From contig NZ_CP151726.1 in assembly GCF_038443385.1 (NCBI RefSeq), forward strand, positions 5,642,001 to 5,706,000: 64,000 nucleotides of DNA, read 5' to 3'. The first letter of the stretch is position 1, and each line of letters begins with the position of its first letter. Under the pieces are notes generated by a model that saw only the letters and a list, made by a program, of their open reading frames with translations, ran no database searches and had not been told where the DNA came from. Shown here in pieces: positions 44,601-52,662 of the stretch. The stretch comes from Stieleria varia (GTDB lineage: Bacteria > Planctomycetota > Planctomycetia > Pirellulales > Pirellulaceae). The position numbers were made by a program, and so were the translations under genes.

Positions 44601-45237
44601 CAAGGTGACCTTGTTCGACGGCCAGTTTGCATCGATCTCGGACGTTTCACAGCGTCCGTTCGTGACCAGCATCACGCCGGTCGTCGGTGACTTTGCCGTC
44701 GCTCAACAACCGGTCATCGTGGTCTTGAACGAAGGAACCCAGTTGAACGTGCAAGGGATCGTCAGTGATGACAAACGATTCGTGCGTCTGACCCTGGTTC
44801 CGTTCTTCAGTGAAATCCGTGACGTCGACACGTTCACATTCGAAGGCACCCGCAGCACGACTTCGGGCAGCCGCAACGAAGAGGACACCAACGGTGACGG
44901 AGTGATCGACAGCAACGATGCAGTCGACACCACGAACGAAACCGAGGTTGTCACCGGTACCACCGTGCAGTTGCCCACCTTTGCGTTCACGTCGGTGCAA
45001 ACCACCGTCAGTGTTCCCGATGGTGGAACGATTCTACTGGGCGGTATCAAGCGTATGTCGGAAGGTCGCACCGAGCGTGGTATTCCGATGTTGAGCAAGA
45101 TCCCTTACGTCAGCCGCTTGTTCCGCAACGTGGCCGTCGGGCGTGACGCCTCAAGCTTGATGCTCATGGTCACCCCACGGATCATCATCCAGGAAGAAGA
45201 GGAAGAGACCCAAACGGGCTTTATCCCCAACCGTTAA
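41674..45237 (+). CDS. Secretin (type II/III secretion GspD/PilQ-like) with long N-terminal domain, 1187 aa
   Basis: Starts with TTG at 41674 after AAGGAG (41661-41666). Signal peptide MNRFEKITRPNILGLAMTAC... ends near VSAQ. Residues ~55-570 are helical, TPR-like (NQARGAMTQRNYELAVRQYR; GLEALERGDRKTAREKFLEA). An STN/N0-like domain follows (~605-690), then a long Gln/Met/Gly-rich linker (~745-805). The C-terminal secretin domain includes SVPDGGTILLGGI and VSRLFRN near 1140. Inside the domain is DTNGDGVIDSND (1071-1082), a calcium-loop-like insert. It forms an outer-membrane channel; no other secretion genes are adjacent. Confidence 0.9.
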   Translation: MNRFEKITRPNILGLAMTACLVGTSTVSAQLAMPGTTAGQTNVTATTSSYANPNGSPAIAPEAVKQVINQARGAMTQRNYELAVRQYRQAVLMSRQAPSVAGDVARLRIDLQVAGIDAALLSVPESAPAASSVPSYAAGGNTNLAMLGDVNGAMPMSGASQAPTSPQAAKARALQLIAVGRAALDRGDTATALQLARQAQALNVPETAFAAGEPRVWDFALDAESAARRAATNNPIALAGGQSSAESEAGMVRQMLFNQPSGTVGDMNPIAQVQGISEFPQTESAPSLGNPSPLAPLPGNNNPALATVGAGDQLYAAGLEALERGDRKTAREKFLEAWKYEAQMDLSMRRQLKDKLTLLQPERLPLAANPAADGPMTPIEKAQLEAQAETSRLYREITTELANTSQLSETAPLDALDNLNRLRRRVDSANVGEDSKRTLANMVDKALEKQRQYVEANKVKIELDLQNDKVRSDMANAADMNARIDEEISALVDTYNDMMREGRTSEAMVVAKKVNELKPGSDIATQMFLESRVATRMQMYEEIRSDKEDLFARGMIDVERSMGSAVDVIDPSMPMRMPDPKTWNDISNMRAARNDGSQFGTVAEQKIRARLEAPVDVNYTNQPLGEVLRDLSAVTGVPIHIDQRALQAIRVSVDTPITMVQNQPLKLGSVLNIMLGNHDLAYAIKNDVLMITSEEAKRSDVKLRTYKVADLVTPIPNFTTSYEDGLAGALRAAYQMANPTPNVQLTPVSMANMANRSASNMTPASMGPTMLGQYAGMGQQSSFGMGPTGPQSGIPGAAGGSSFADFDSLMQLIQQTVVPDTWEALGGPSTMAPYPQNLSLVISTTSDVHDQIQALLKSLRSLQNLQITIEVRFITLADTFFEQIGVDFDVQFDDNVQQLPDDDSGPRVTVGWDGSLPTPDLDIRLNNATSGLLPPFVALDGGSVSSIGFAILSDIEAFFFLQAAQGDDRNNVMQAPKVTLFDGQFASISDVSQRPFVTSITPVVGDFAVAQQPVIVVLNEGTQLNVQGIVSDDKRFVRLTLVPFFSEIRDVDTFTFEGTRSTTSGSRNEEDTNGDGVIDSNDAVDTTNETEVVTGTTVQLPTFAFTSVQTTVSVPDGGTILLGGIKRMSEGRTERGIPMLSKIPYVSRLFRNVAVGRDASSLMLMVTPRIIIQEEEEETQTGFIPNR

Positions 45238-45270
45238 CCATCGGTTAGTCGTGTTGACTCGAGAATCAAG

Positions 45271-45301
45271 AAACGCCGGCGCAAAACGCCGGCGTTTTTT
45301 T
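45271..45301 (+). terminator. Rho-independent terminator of the secretin gene
   Basis: A GC-rich stem ACGCCGGCG / CGCCGGCGT with a short AAAA-containing loop, followed by eight T. 33 nt after the stop codon. Confidence 0.92.
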
Positions 45302-45317
45302 CGTTATTGATGCGTTT

Positions 45318-45383
45318 TGTTTAACGCCAAGCCGCAGGCGAAATCGTATTTGTTTAACGCCAAGCCCCAGGCGAAATCGTATT
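45318..45383. repeat. 33-bp tandem duplication
   Basis: Two adjacent copies (45318-45350, 45351-45383) beginning TGTTTAACGCCAAGCC, differing at one base. The unit is related to the dispersed 'AGCCGCAGGCG' repeats. Confidence 0.9.
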
Positions 45384-45398
45384 TGACCCGGCGGGGTA

Positions 45399-45557
45399 AA
45401 CCGGTTGGTCGCGTCTCCTACGCCTTCGGCTACAAACGACGGTGATGCAGATGTCAGCCTGGAAAGGCTAACGTACGCTAGGCCGCAGGCGGAAGCGGCG
45501 ATTGACTTCTGCGGTACCGATTGGTGGTCGCGATTTCGCCTTCGGCTTGTCGTTAAA
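45399..45557. repeat. Dispersed palindromic repeat with mini-hairpin copy 3
   Basis: Shares TCTCCTNCGCCTTCGGCTNC and GCAGGCGGAAGCGGCG blocks with the elements at 37187-37315 and 52065-52172. It contains the mini-hairpin GTCAGCCT-GGAA-AGGCTAAC at 45451-45477. Confidence 0.7.
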
Positions 45558-45561
45558 CCAG

Positions 45562-46065
45562 TCAACCATCCGACGGCGGCGTCAAGCCGCTGCTGTCCAT
45601 GTAATCGTGCAGTGTTTGCAACAACGTCTTCAACTCTCCGGCCGCCATCGGCAGGATGGTCTCACAATGCTCGGTCATGTCCGCCAACGGACCTAGCATT
45701 TCATCGCACTGCTGCTTGATCTCCACGGCCAACGTTCTCGCAATGCGTGTCTTTTCTCTACACACGTTCAAACGCTGCTGAGCACTATGGACGCGTTTCT
45801 TGGCTTCGATCGCACTCGGTCGATCCGACGCACGTGCCGACGCCAACTTTTGTGATAGGTAGTCCTTGGCCTCGGTCAGCTCACGCTCGGCCAACTGAGT
45901 TTGCCCCCGCCAATAGCTCGGCACTCGGCTGGCGAAATAGTCTTCCGCCCGATGGACGACCAGTCGGATTTCCTGCAAGACCTTTTCCCAATCATCGGAC
46001 AGGCTCAACAGACCCACTCGGAGCCGCTCAAGCGATTCAACGTTACGGACGTCGCTGGTCGACAT
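45562..46065 (-). CDS. Hypothetical coiled-coil protein, 167 aa
   Basis: Soluble, almost entirely helical and charged (LAERELTEAKDYLSQKLASAR, AKKRVHSAQQRLNVCREKTR). No signal peptide or known domain. It starts with MSTSDVRNVESLERLRVG, diverges from the Gfo/Idh/MocA gene, and has no co-directional neighbour. Function unknown. The composition is that of a structural or binding protein, but nothing more specific can be said. Confidence 0.7.
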   Translation of the reverse strand: MSTSDVRNVESLERLRVGLLSLSDDWEKVLQEIRLVVHRAEDYFASRVPSYWRGQTQLAERELTEAKDYLSQKLASARASDRPSAIEAKKRVHSAQQRLNVCREKTRIARTLAVEIKQQCDEMLGPLADMTEHCETILPMAAGELKTLLQTLHDYMDSSGLTPPSDG

Positions 46066-46227
46066 GGTTGAACTTTCTCTAGGAACCGATTCAAGGCTTT
46101 TTTACGAACGCCGGCGAAATGGGAACCGGTGGAACAAAACCGTAGAAATGAAACCGACCGCCCGGCTCATGTTACACTATGGGAACCCCGTTCATCCGCT
46201 TCCTCCCCAACAAAGCACTCACGAAAA

Positions 46228-47577
46228 ATGGATCGACGAAACTTCCTCGCCGGAACCGCCGTGGCCGCATCCGCCTCGGCCCTCGCCTCATCAGCCTTTG
46301 CAGCCTCCGATACCAAGAAACGACGCGTCGGCCTGATCGGCTGCGGTTGGTATGGCAAATGCGACTTGATGCAGTTGATGAACATTGAGCCGGTTGAAGT
46401 CGTCTCGCTGTGTGATGTTGACTCGAGCATGTTGGACCAGTGCGCTGACATGATCGCCACTCGCCAAGCCTCCAAACAGCGTCCTCGAACTTACGCCAAC
46501 TACAATGACATGTTGGCTGAAAAGGACCTGGACATTGTCCTGATCGCCACGCCCGATCACTGGCACGCGTTGCCGATGATCGCTGCCGTGGAATCCGGTG
46601 CGGACGTCTACGTGCAAAAACCCACGGGAGTCGATGTGCTGGAAAGTAAGGCGATGCTCGATGCCGCGCGTCGCACCGGTCGGGTTGTCCAAGTCGGCAC
46701 ACAGCGACGCAGCACGCCACACTTGATTGACGCAAAGAAACAAGTGGTCGACGCGGGATTGTTGGGCGATGTCGCGTACGCGGAAGTCTGCTGTTACTAC
46801 CACATGCGTGCCCGCAAGAATCCACCAGACACCATGCCGCCGGCCAATCTGGATTACGAAGCTTGGACGGGACCAGCTCCGATGCGTCCCTACAACGAGT
46901 TGGTTCATCCAAGATCGTGGCGCGCGTTCATGGAGTACGGCAACGGTATCGTTGGTGACATGTGCGTTCACATGCTGGATCTCGTCCGCTGGCAACTGGG
47001 ACTGGGATGGCCACAACGCGTCAGCAGCTTTGGCGGAATCTATGTGGACCACGAATCCAAAGCCAACATCTCGGACACCCAAACGGCGACGTTCGAGTTT
47101 GACGAGCTGAATGTCAACTGGACGCATCGTTCATGGGGCGCCGCACCGGACCCAGAGTATCCCTGGGCCGCTGTGATCTATGGCGACAAAGGAACGTTGA
47201 AGTTGAGCGTGAACAAGTTTGATTTCGAACCACGCGGCGGCGGCAAGAAACTGCATGGCGAAGCCGTGATCGAAACCGACAAGTACCCCACGGACCTGAC
47301 GGACCAACGCGACTGGGCGTTGGAGCTGCCTGTTGCGTCCGCGATCCGCGGTCACATGCGAGATTTGCTCGACGCGATCGACAAGCGATCCAAACCAGTG
47401 GCGGATATCGAGCAAGGACACATTAGTAGCGCATCATGCATCATGGCCAACATCGCCATGAAACTTGGACGCTCGCTACAATTCGATCCCGAGACGCACA
47501 CGATCGTCGGTGATGAGCAAGCAACAGCATTGCTGAGACGCGAGTACCGAAAACCCTACGTCCACCCTGCGACCTAA
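46228..47577 (+). CDS. Tat-exported Gfo/Idh/MocA family oxidoreductase, 449 aa
   Basis: ATG 46228 gives MDRRNFLAGTAVAASASALA, a twin-arginine signal (RRNFL), so the protein is exported folded with cofactor. The Rossmann motif GLIGCGWYGKCD follows (~34-45), with IVLIATPDHWHALPM and DVYVQKPTGVDV (the EKP/QKP motif of the family), then an alpha/beta C-terminal domain (SWRAFMEYGNGIVGDMCVHM). Such NAD(P)-linked enzymes act on sugars or cyclitols; planctomycetes have many Tat-exported copies of unknown substrate. The longer frame from 46129 is not used because the Tat signal would be internal. Confidence 0.9.
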   Translation: MDRRNFLAGTAVAASASALASSAFAASDTKKRRVGLIGCGWYGKCDLMQLMNIEPVEVVSLCDVDSSMLDQCADMIATRQASKQRPRTYANYNDMLAEKDLDIVLIATPDHWHALPMIAAVESGADVYVQKPTGVDVLESKAMLDAARRTGRVVQVGTQRRSTPHLIDAKKQVVDAGLLGDVAYAEVCCYYHMRARKNPPDTMPPANLDYEAWTGPAPMRPYNELVHPRSWRAFMEYGNGIVGDMCVHMLDLVRWQLGLGWPQRVSSFGGIYVDHESKANISDTQTATFEFDELNVNWTHRSWGAAPDPEYPWAAVIYGDKGTLKLSVNKFDFEPRGGGKKLHGEAVIETDKYPTDLTDQRDWALELPVASAIRGHMRDLLDAIDKRSKPVADIEQGHISSASCIMANIAMKLGRSLQFDPETHTIVGDEQATALLRREYRKPYVHPAT

Positions 47578-47635
47578 CCAATGCAACCGTAGCGGCAACG
47601 CTATGACGCATTACATTTGCTGAAACGCGGGGCAT

Positions 47636-47727
47636 ACCAGCACGAGGCGCAAGCGAGTGAATCGATAAATCCACTCGCTTGCGCTTCGTGCTGGTAAGAA
47701 TCCACTCGCTTGCGCTTCGTGCTGGTA
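47636..47727. repeat. Hairpin plus 29-bp direct repeat (CACTCGCTTGCGC family)
   Basis: A ~24-bp palindrome (arms ~47636-47659 / 47672-47695) overlaps the first of two identical 29-bp copies at 47668-47696 and 47699-47727. The same core occurs at 23097-23150 and, diverged, near 2890-2925. Confidence 0.85.
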
Positions 47728-47780
47728 TTATTGACTGCCAATACATTTCTCAACTTCCCACCTTTCCAACAGAACCCACC

Positions 47781-49097
47781 ATGTCCCTCACTCGCCAATG
47801 CGTATTGATCGTCAGCAGCTTGGCTTTTTGCGTCGGCACGCTGCACGCGGACGACTGGCCGCAGTGGCGGGGGAATGGACGTGACGCAAAACTGAGCCAG
47901 TCCGAACAACTGCAAAGCTTGCCCAGCGGAGAGATCACGCGGAAGTGGACCATTCCATTGGGCCCCGGTTACAGCGGGCCAACGGTCGCCGATGGTCTGG
48001 TGTACGTCACCGACCACGGAGCACGCGACGCGGACGGTGAGCCGATCGATCAGGGCGAAGTCGAGCGGGTGATCTGCGTCGATCGACGTGATGGCAGTCT
48101 CGTTTGGCAACACGTGTATGACGCCCCGTACACGATCCAGTATCGCGCCGGACCACGTGCCGCAGTCACGGTCACCGATGGCGTGGCACTGGCGGTGGGC
48201 GCGATGGGGCACTTGCACTGCCTGGACGCAAAAACCGGCGCCGTTCGTTGGAAACATGACTTGAACGCCGAGTACAAGATCAACATGCCGATCTGGGGCA
48301 TCACCGCCTCTCCGCTCGTCCATAACGGATGGGTCATCCAAATCGTCGGCGGCTCCAACGGCAGTTGCGTCGTTGCGTTCGATTTAGAAACGGGGGCCGA
48401 ACGCTGGCGTTCCATCGATGAACGTGCCGGATACAGCTCACCGGTGATCGTCCGACAAGCCGACCAAGAGGTACTGGTTTGTTGGTCCGGCGAAAGTCTT
48501 TCAGGACTGGATCCGGAAACGGGCAAAACGCATTGGCGGATCGAGATGCTGCCTCGCAACATGCCGATCGGTGTCCCCACGCCGATCGTACAAGATGACC
48601 TCGTGTTCGTTTCTTCGTTTTATGACGGTTCACTGCTGGTTCGATTGGATTCACAAAAACTGGATGCGACGACCGTTTGGCGTCGTATCGGAGTCGATGA
48701 AAAGAACACCGACGCGCTGCACTGCATGATCAGCAACCCGTTCTTCAAAGGAGACCACATTTACGGGGTCGACAGCTACGGCCAACTCCGCTGCCTGTCT
48801 CTCGACAACGGCGACCGCGTTTGGGAGTCGGACCAGGCAGTGCAGCGAAATCGATGGGCGACCGTGCACACGATTCAAAATGGCGATCGTGAAATCATGC
48901 TCAACGAGCAAGGTGAGCTGATCGATGCCACGGTCAGCCCCAGCGGGTTCACCCTGCACTCGCGAGGGTTTCTGATTTCGCCGACTAAACTGCAGCTTCC
49001 CAGACGCGACGGCGTGGTCTGGTCTCACCCCGCGATTTCGAACGGAGAGATCTTCGCCCGCAATGATGCGGAACTGATTTGCGCACCGCTGCGATGA
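47781..49097 (+). CDS. Exported PQQ-like beta-propeller repeat protein, 438 aa
   Basis: ATG 47781 begins a signal peptide (MSLTRQCVLIVSSLAFCVGTLHA) after which comes DDWPQWRGNGRDAKLS, the usual opening of planctomycete PQQ-binding-like propeller proteins. Repeated W-x-x-x-x and GLVYVTDHG, LHCLDAKTGAVRWKHDL, VVAFDLETGAERWR, LSGLDPETGKTHWRI, LRCLSLDNGDRVWESD mark the propeller blades. No catalytic residues of a true quinoprotein dehydrogenase are obvious, so it may be a binding or scaffold protein. Located in the periplasm. The upstream part of the open frame is repeat sequence. Confidence 0.88.
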   Translation: MSLTRQCVLIVSSLAFCVGTLHADDWPQWRGNGRDAKLSQSEQLQSLPSGEITRKWTIPLGPGYSGPTVADGLVYVTDHGARDADGEPIDQGEVERVICVDRRDGSLVWQHVYDAPYTIQYRAGPRAAVTVTDGVALAVGAMGHLHCLDAKTGAVRWKHDLNAEYKINMPIWGITASPLVHNGWVIQIVGGSNGSCVVAFDLETGAERWRSIDERAGYSSPVIVRQADQEVLVCWSGESLSGLDPETGKTHWRIEMLPRNMPIGVPTPIVQDDLVFVSSFYDGSLLVRLDSQKLDATTVWRRIGVDEKNTDALHCMISNPFFKGDHIYGVDSYGQLRCLSLDNGDRVWESDQAVQRNRWATVHTIQNGDREIMLNEQGELIDATVSPSGFTLHSRGFLISPTKLQLPRRDGVVWSHPAISNGEIFARNDAELICAPLR

Positions 49098-49203
49098 CCT
49101 CGCAACCGCTTCGTAAAAGGTTTGATCCGGAAATTCCCGCGATCGCTTTGCCACTGAACGACCGTGCGGCGTGTTTCAACGAGCCCCCCACCATCCAACT
49201 GCC

Positions 49204-52026
49204 ATGCGTTGCCCCACCTTCCTGCTCGCTTTGTTGTTGATCCTGCAATCCTCATGCGGTCTGCCACTCGCTCTGAGTGACGACAGGGCCGTTGACTTTG
49301 CCGCCGATGTTTTCCCCATCTTGGAAAAATATTGCATCGGATGTCACACGGTCGATGATCCTGACGGCGGTTTGGTGATGGAGGAATTCGCAGGTCTATT
49401 GCAAGGCGGCGAATCAGGCGTTGCTGTCACGGCAGGCGAACCCAACAGCAGCCGCCTCCTGCTGATGGCCAGCGGCAAGATGGAGCCAAAGATGCCGCCC
49501 GATGATGCGGACGGTCCCGACGAAACCGAGCTGCAGACATTGGAGCGTTGGATCGAACAAGGTGCCAAGGGTCCAGACGGTGACATGCCCCTCAAACGCG
49601 AACTCCGCACGCCCAAAATCCCCACCGCTGCCGACGCTCCAGCTCCCATCACCGCATTGGCTCAGAATGGGCAATGGACCGCCGTTGCTCGATACAACGA
49701 GGTGGAATTGCGTAGCCCCGAAGGGCTCGTGGCCCGAACCATCAACGATATCGGCGGCAAAATCAATGCGATGTCGTTTAGCGCCGACGGTAAACTGCTG
49801 CTCGTTGCGACAGGCGTCACCGGAGCCTATGGTCGCGCCGTGATCTTTCAACCCGACACAGGTGAATTGGTCGCGGAGTTGGTCGGACACCGCGACACCC
49901 TCTACGCTGCCGAGTTTTCGCCCAACGGTCGATACATTGCCACAGCGGGCTACGACCGAACGATCATCGTGTGGGACTGGTCCGCCCGCACGCCCGTCCG
50001 CGAACTCGTTGGCCATAACGGCGCGATATTTGACTTGGCATTTTCGCCAGACTCCAAAGTCCTGCTGAGCGCGTGTGCGGACGAAACGGTCAAAGTCTGG
50101 AACGTGGACACGGGCGAGCGGCTTGATACGCTCAGTCAAGCCGAAGCGGAAGTGTACGCGGTAGCGGTGACTCCCGATGGGCAGCACATCGTTGCCAGCA
50201 GCGGCGACAACCGGCTACGCGTGTGGCGACTCCTATCGAATGACTCACCCAAAATCAATCCGCTGATCGCCACACGATTCGTCGACGAGTCACCCATTGT
50301 CAACTTCGCATTCACCTCCGACGGTCGCTACGTGGTCGCACTGAGTGAATCGGGGAGCGTCAAATTGCTGACGACCAACGACTGGCAACTGTCTGCGACG
50401 TTGCCCGAGTTGGGAGAGACCGCAAGCGATCTGTTGATCAGCGCGGACTCCAAAACGATGACCGCATCGTTGATGACCGGAGAACTGGCTCAACGCGATT
50501 TGCCTGTCATCGATCAAACAAATCCCACCAATCACCACGCAGCAATCCGGCAGACCTATCTCGATCTTGGGGCACCGGTTTCGGTCAATGAAGACGACCT
50601 GCGGAAAGCGGCAAAGCTGGGTGTGGGCGAGCAGGTGACGACGTTGGACTTGCCTCGGGGCGCGATTGTGACGGGGAAATTCGAGCACATCGACGAAAAC
50701 GACATGTACCGATGGCAAGCTAGCGAAGGCGAAGTCTGGGCGATCGAAGCAGACGCGGCACCGAAAAGCTCCATCGATCCAATCCTCACTGTCCTTGACT
50801 CCAGTGGTCAACCCGTTCTGCGAGTGCGACTGCAAGCCGTCCGCGATTCCTACTTCACTTTCCGAGGCAAGGACAGCAATCAAGTCGGCGACTTTCGTGT
50901 CTTCAATTGGCAAGAAATGAATCTCAGTGAATACCTGTATGCCAACGGCGAAGTCACTCGGTTGTGGATGCATCCCCGCGGTCCCGATTCTGGATTCATC
51001 GTTTACCCGGGCGAAGGAACCCGGTGGACTTATTTTGGGACCTCCCACGTCACGCATGCCTTGGGTGAGCCGGCTTACATCGTTCGCCCTTTGATGCGAG
51101 ACGAACAGCCCTTTGCCAACGGCTTGCCCGTCTTCGATATCTATTATGAAAACGACGACGATCCGATGCGCGTCGCAGGCAAAGGCAGCCGGATCCTTTT
51201 CGCGGCCCCACACGATGACTTGTACACGATCCGCATCGGCGATGCCCGCAGCAACCAGACGGCCAAAGTGGTGGAGTCGACCGGTACAACCGATTCGATG
51301 AATAACGACATGTCGTATCGCTTGACCCTGCGAGCCGCCCAACCCTCGTTCAAAGCGACGGTTGCCCCGATCGACAAACCGATTCGTCGCGGCACAGGCC
51401 GAGAGTTCACCGTCCGCGTCGAGCGTCTGGATGGTTACTCCGGTCCCGTAACGTTCGATCTCCAGGGACTGCCGCAACAACTGTATGCGAACACGCCTTT
51501 GACGATCGAAGCCGGACAGCGGTTTGCAACGGGCATGATCTGGGCCAGTGCGGATGCAGATGGCTGGGAGGGCGAAGTTCAACCGCAGGTGATCGCGTCG
51601 GCCGAGATTCTAGGAAAACGTGTCGAGCGCAGTGTGGGATCGGTCGGCAAGCTGACTTTGGCCGGACCGCCATCCGTGACTCCCAGCATCCAGCCTTTGG
51701 ATCGCAGCGTTTCATCGAGTGAAAATTGGACGCTGCAAGTGCGCCGGGGCGAAACCGTCTCCGCGCGTGTCGTGCTGCAACGCGACGAGAAATCTCAGCA
51801 AGAGATTTCGTTCGGCAAGGAAGAAGCCGGCAGGAATGCAACGCAAGGCGTTTATGTTGACAACATCGGTCTCAACGGACTGCTGGTCCTCGCCGGCGCA
51901 AACGATCGAACATTCTTTGTGACAGCGGACTCGACCGCCGTGCCCGGCAAACGCTCGTTTTTCTTAAGTGCAGCCGTGGACGGCGGAGTGACCACGTTCC
52001 CGATCACGCTCGAAGTCTTGCCGTAG
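49204..52026 (+). CDS. Exported cytochrome c (PSCyt1-like) / WD40 protein, 940 aa
   Basis: ATG 49204 gives the signal peptide MRCPTFLLALLLILQSS. The haem site Cys44-x2-Cys47-His48 (CIGCH) sits in the planctomycete cytochrome C domain (VFPILEKYC, SGKMEPKMPPDD, LQTLERWIEQGAKGP). WD40 repeats follow at ~200-330 (LYAAEFSPNGRYIATAGYDR, IFDLAFSPDSKVLLSACAD, VYAVAVTPDGQHIVASSGDN). A pre-peptidase-like beta domain (~480-580) and further beta-rich modules make up the C-terminus. Such proteins are typical of planctomycetes and often neighbour DUF1501/DUF1553 genes; none is here. Electron transfer in the periplasm is likely. Confidence 0.9.
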   Translation: MRCPTFLLALLLILQSSCGLPLALSDDRAVDFAADVFPILEKYCIGCHTVDDPDGGLVMEEFAGLLQGGESGVAVTAGEPNSSRLLLMASGKMEPKMPPDDADGPDETELQTLERWIEQGAKGPDGDMPLKRELRTPKIPTAADAPAPITALAQNGQWTAVARYNEVELRSPEGLVARTINDIGGKINAMSFSADGKLLLVATGVTGAYGRAVIFQPDTGELVAELVGHRDTLYAAEFSPNGRYIATAGYDRTIIVWDWSARTPVRELVGHNGAIFDLAFSPDSKVLLSACADETVKVWNVDTGERLDTLSQAEAEVYAVAVTPDGQHIVASSGDNRLRVWRLLSNDSPKINPLIATRFVDESPIVNFAFTSDGRYVVALSESGSVKLLTTNDWQLSATLPELGETASDLLISADSKTMTASLMTGELAQRDLPVIDQTNPTNHHAAIRQTYLDLGAPVSVNEDDLRKAAKLGVGEQVTTLDLPRGAIVTGKFEHIDENDMYRWQASEGEVWAIEADAAPKSSIDPILTVLDSSGQPVLRVRLQAVRDSYFTFRGKDSNQVGDFRVFNWQEMNLSEYLYANGEVTRLWMHPRGPDSGFIVYPGEGTRWTYFGTSHVTHALGEPAYIVRPLMRDEQPFANGLPVFDIYYENDDDPMRVAGKGSRILFAAPHDDLYTIRIGDARSNQTAKVVESTGTTDSMNNDMSYRLTLRAAQPSFKATVAPIDKPIRRGTGREFTVRVERLDGYSGPVTFDLQGLPQQLYANTPLTIEAGQRFATGMIWASADADGWEGEVQPQVIASAEILGKRVERSVGSVGKLTLAGPPSVTPSIQPLDRSVSSSENWTLQVRRGETVSARVVLQRDEKSQQEISFGKEEAGRNATQGVYVDNIGLNGLLVLAGANDRTFFVTADSTAVPGKRSFFLSAAVDGGVTTFPITLEVLP

Positions 52027-52035
52027 CCCTTCATT

Positions 52036-52172
52036 CGTACGTCAGTCTTTCTAGACTGACACCCGCGCACCTTCGTTTGCCTCCCAGCCGAAGGCGCAGC
52101 AGACGCCACCAACCGGTTGCCACCGCACCGCCAATCGCCGCTTCCGCCTGCGCCTTTGGCTACGGGGCAAAC
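52036..52172. repeat. Dispersed palindromic repeat with inverted mini-hairpin copy 4
   Basis: 52036-52062 is the mini-hairpin in the opposite sense (GTCAGTCT-TTCT-AGACTGAC). 52065-52172 holds CAGCCGAAGGCGCAG and GCTTCCGCCTGCGCC halves, related to 37187-37315 and 45399-45557. Confidence 0.7.
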
Positions 52173-52217
52173 GGGTTTTCTTTTTCACGCCAAGCGATAA
52201 AAAATTCTCGAAAACGC

Positions 52218-52260
52218 TTGACACTCAAAACACCCACTTGTATTATTCCATTAACACAAG
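52218..52260 (+). promoter_or_regulatory. Near-consensus sigma-70 promoter and candidate GntR operator
   Basis: TTGACA (52218-52223), a 17-bp spacer and TATTAT (52241-52246). An imperfect inverted repeat CTTGT...ACAAG (52237-52241 / 52256-52260) overlaps the -10 and start region, where an autoregulating YtrA-type GntR repressor could bind. The first ORF begins at 52270. Confidence 0.7.
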
Positions 52261-52269
52261 GGTGCAATC

Positions 52270-52662
52270 ATGTTATTGAACATTTCATCGGGCGGTCCGC
52301 CGATCTATCAGCAGATCGTTGAGCAGATTCGATTCCGGATCATATCGGGGCAGTACAGCAGTGGCGACGAACTGCCGACGATCCGCGGGTTGGCGGAAAG
52401 CCTGCAAGTCAATCCGAACACGGTCGCCCGCGCCTACCGCGAGCTCGAGCATGAGTCGCTGATCGAGAAGCGACGGACCAAGGGCACGTTCGTCGCCGAG
52501 GTTCCTCGCAAGTGGAGCTTGAGTCAGCGGAGAACGTTGATCGCCCCGGAGATCGACAAGCTGCTGATCTTTGCCCGTCAGCTCGGGATCGAGCTGGATG
52601 ATTTGATCGAACAATTGAGTCAGCGTGACGCAAAACTTTCTGCCAACGAGGTGAAGCAATGA
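52270..52662 (+). CDS. GntR-family regulator, YtrA subfamily, 130 aa
   Basis: Winged-helix DNA-binding domain (~8-75: PPIYQQIVEQIRFRIISGQY, LPTIRGLAESLQVNPNTVAR, RRTKGTFVAEV) and a short helical C-terminal dimerisation segment instead of a ligand-binding domain: the YtrA type, which commonly represses an adjacent ABC transporter operon. It is the first gene of that operon and overlaps the ATPase gene by 4 nt (ATGA). Autoregulation through the palindrome at the promoter is likely. Confidence 0.92.
   Translation: MLLNISSGGPPIYQQIVEQIRFRIISGQYSSGDELPTIRGLAESLQVNPNTVARAYRELEHESLIEKRRTKGTFVAEVPRKWSLSQRRTLIAPEIDKLLIFARQLGIELDDLIEQLSQRDAKLSANEVKQ

Noticed and set aside
45318..45383. Possible CRISPR array
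   Set aside because: Two adjacent 33-bp copies without spacers; a tandem duplication, not a repeat-spacer array. No cas genes nearby.
47668..47727. Possible attachment site or CRISPR-like repeat pair
   Set aside because: Two 29-bp copies two bases apart with a palindromic core; no integrase or spacer. Better explained as a REP-type element.
50290..51582. 430-aa open frame opposite the cytochrome/WD40 gene
   Set aside because: Shadow frame; no recognisable motif and contradicted by the strong plus-strand gene.
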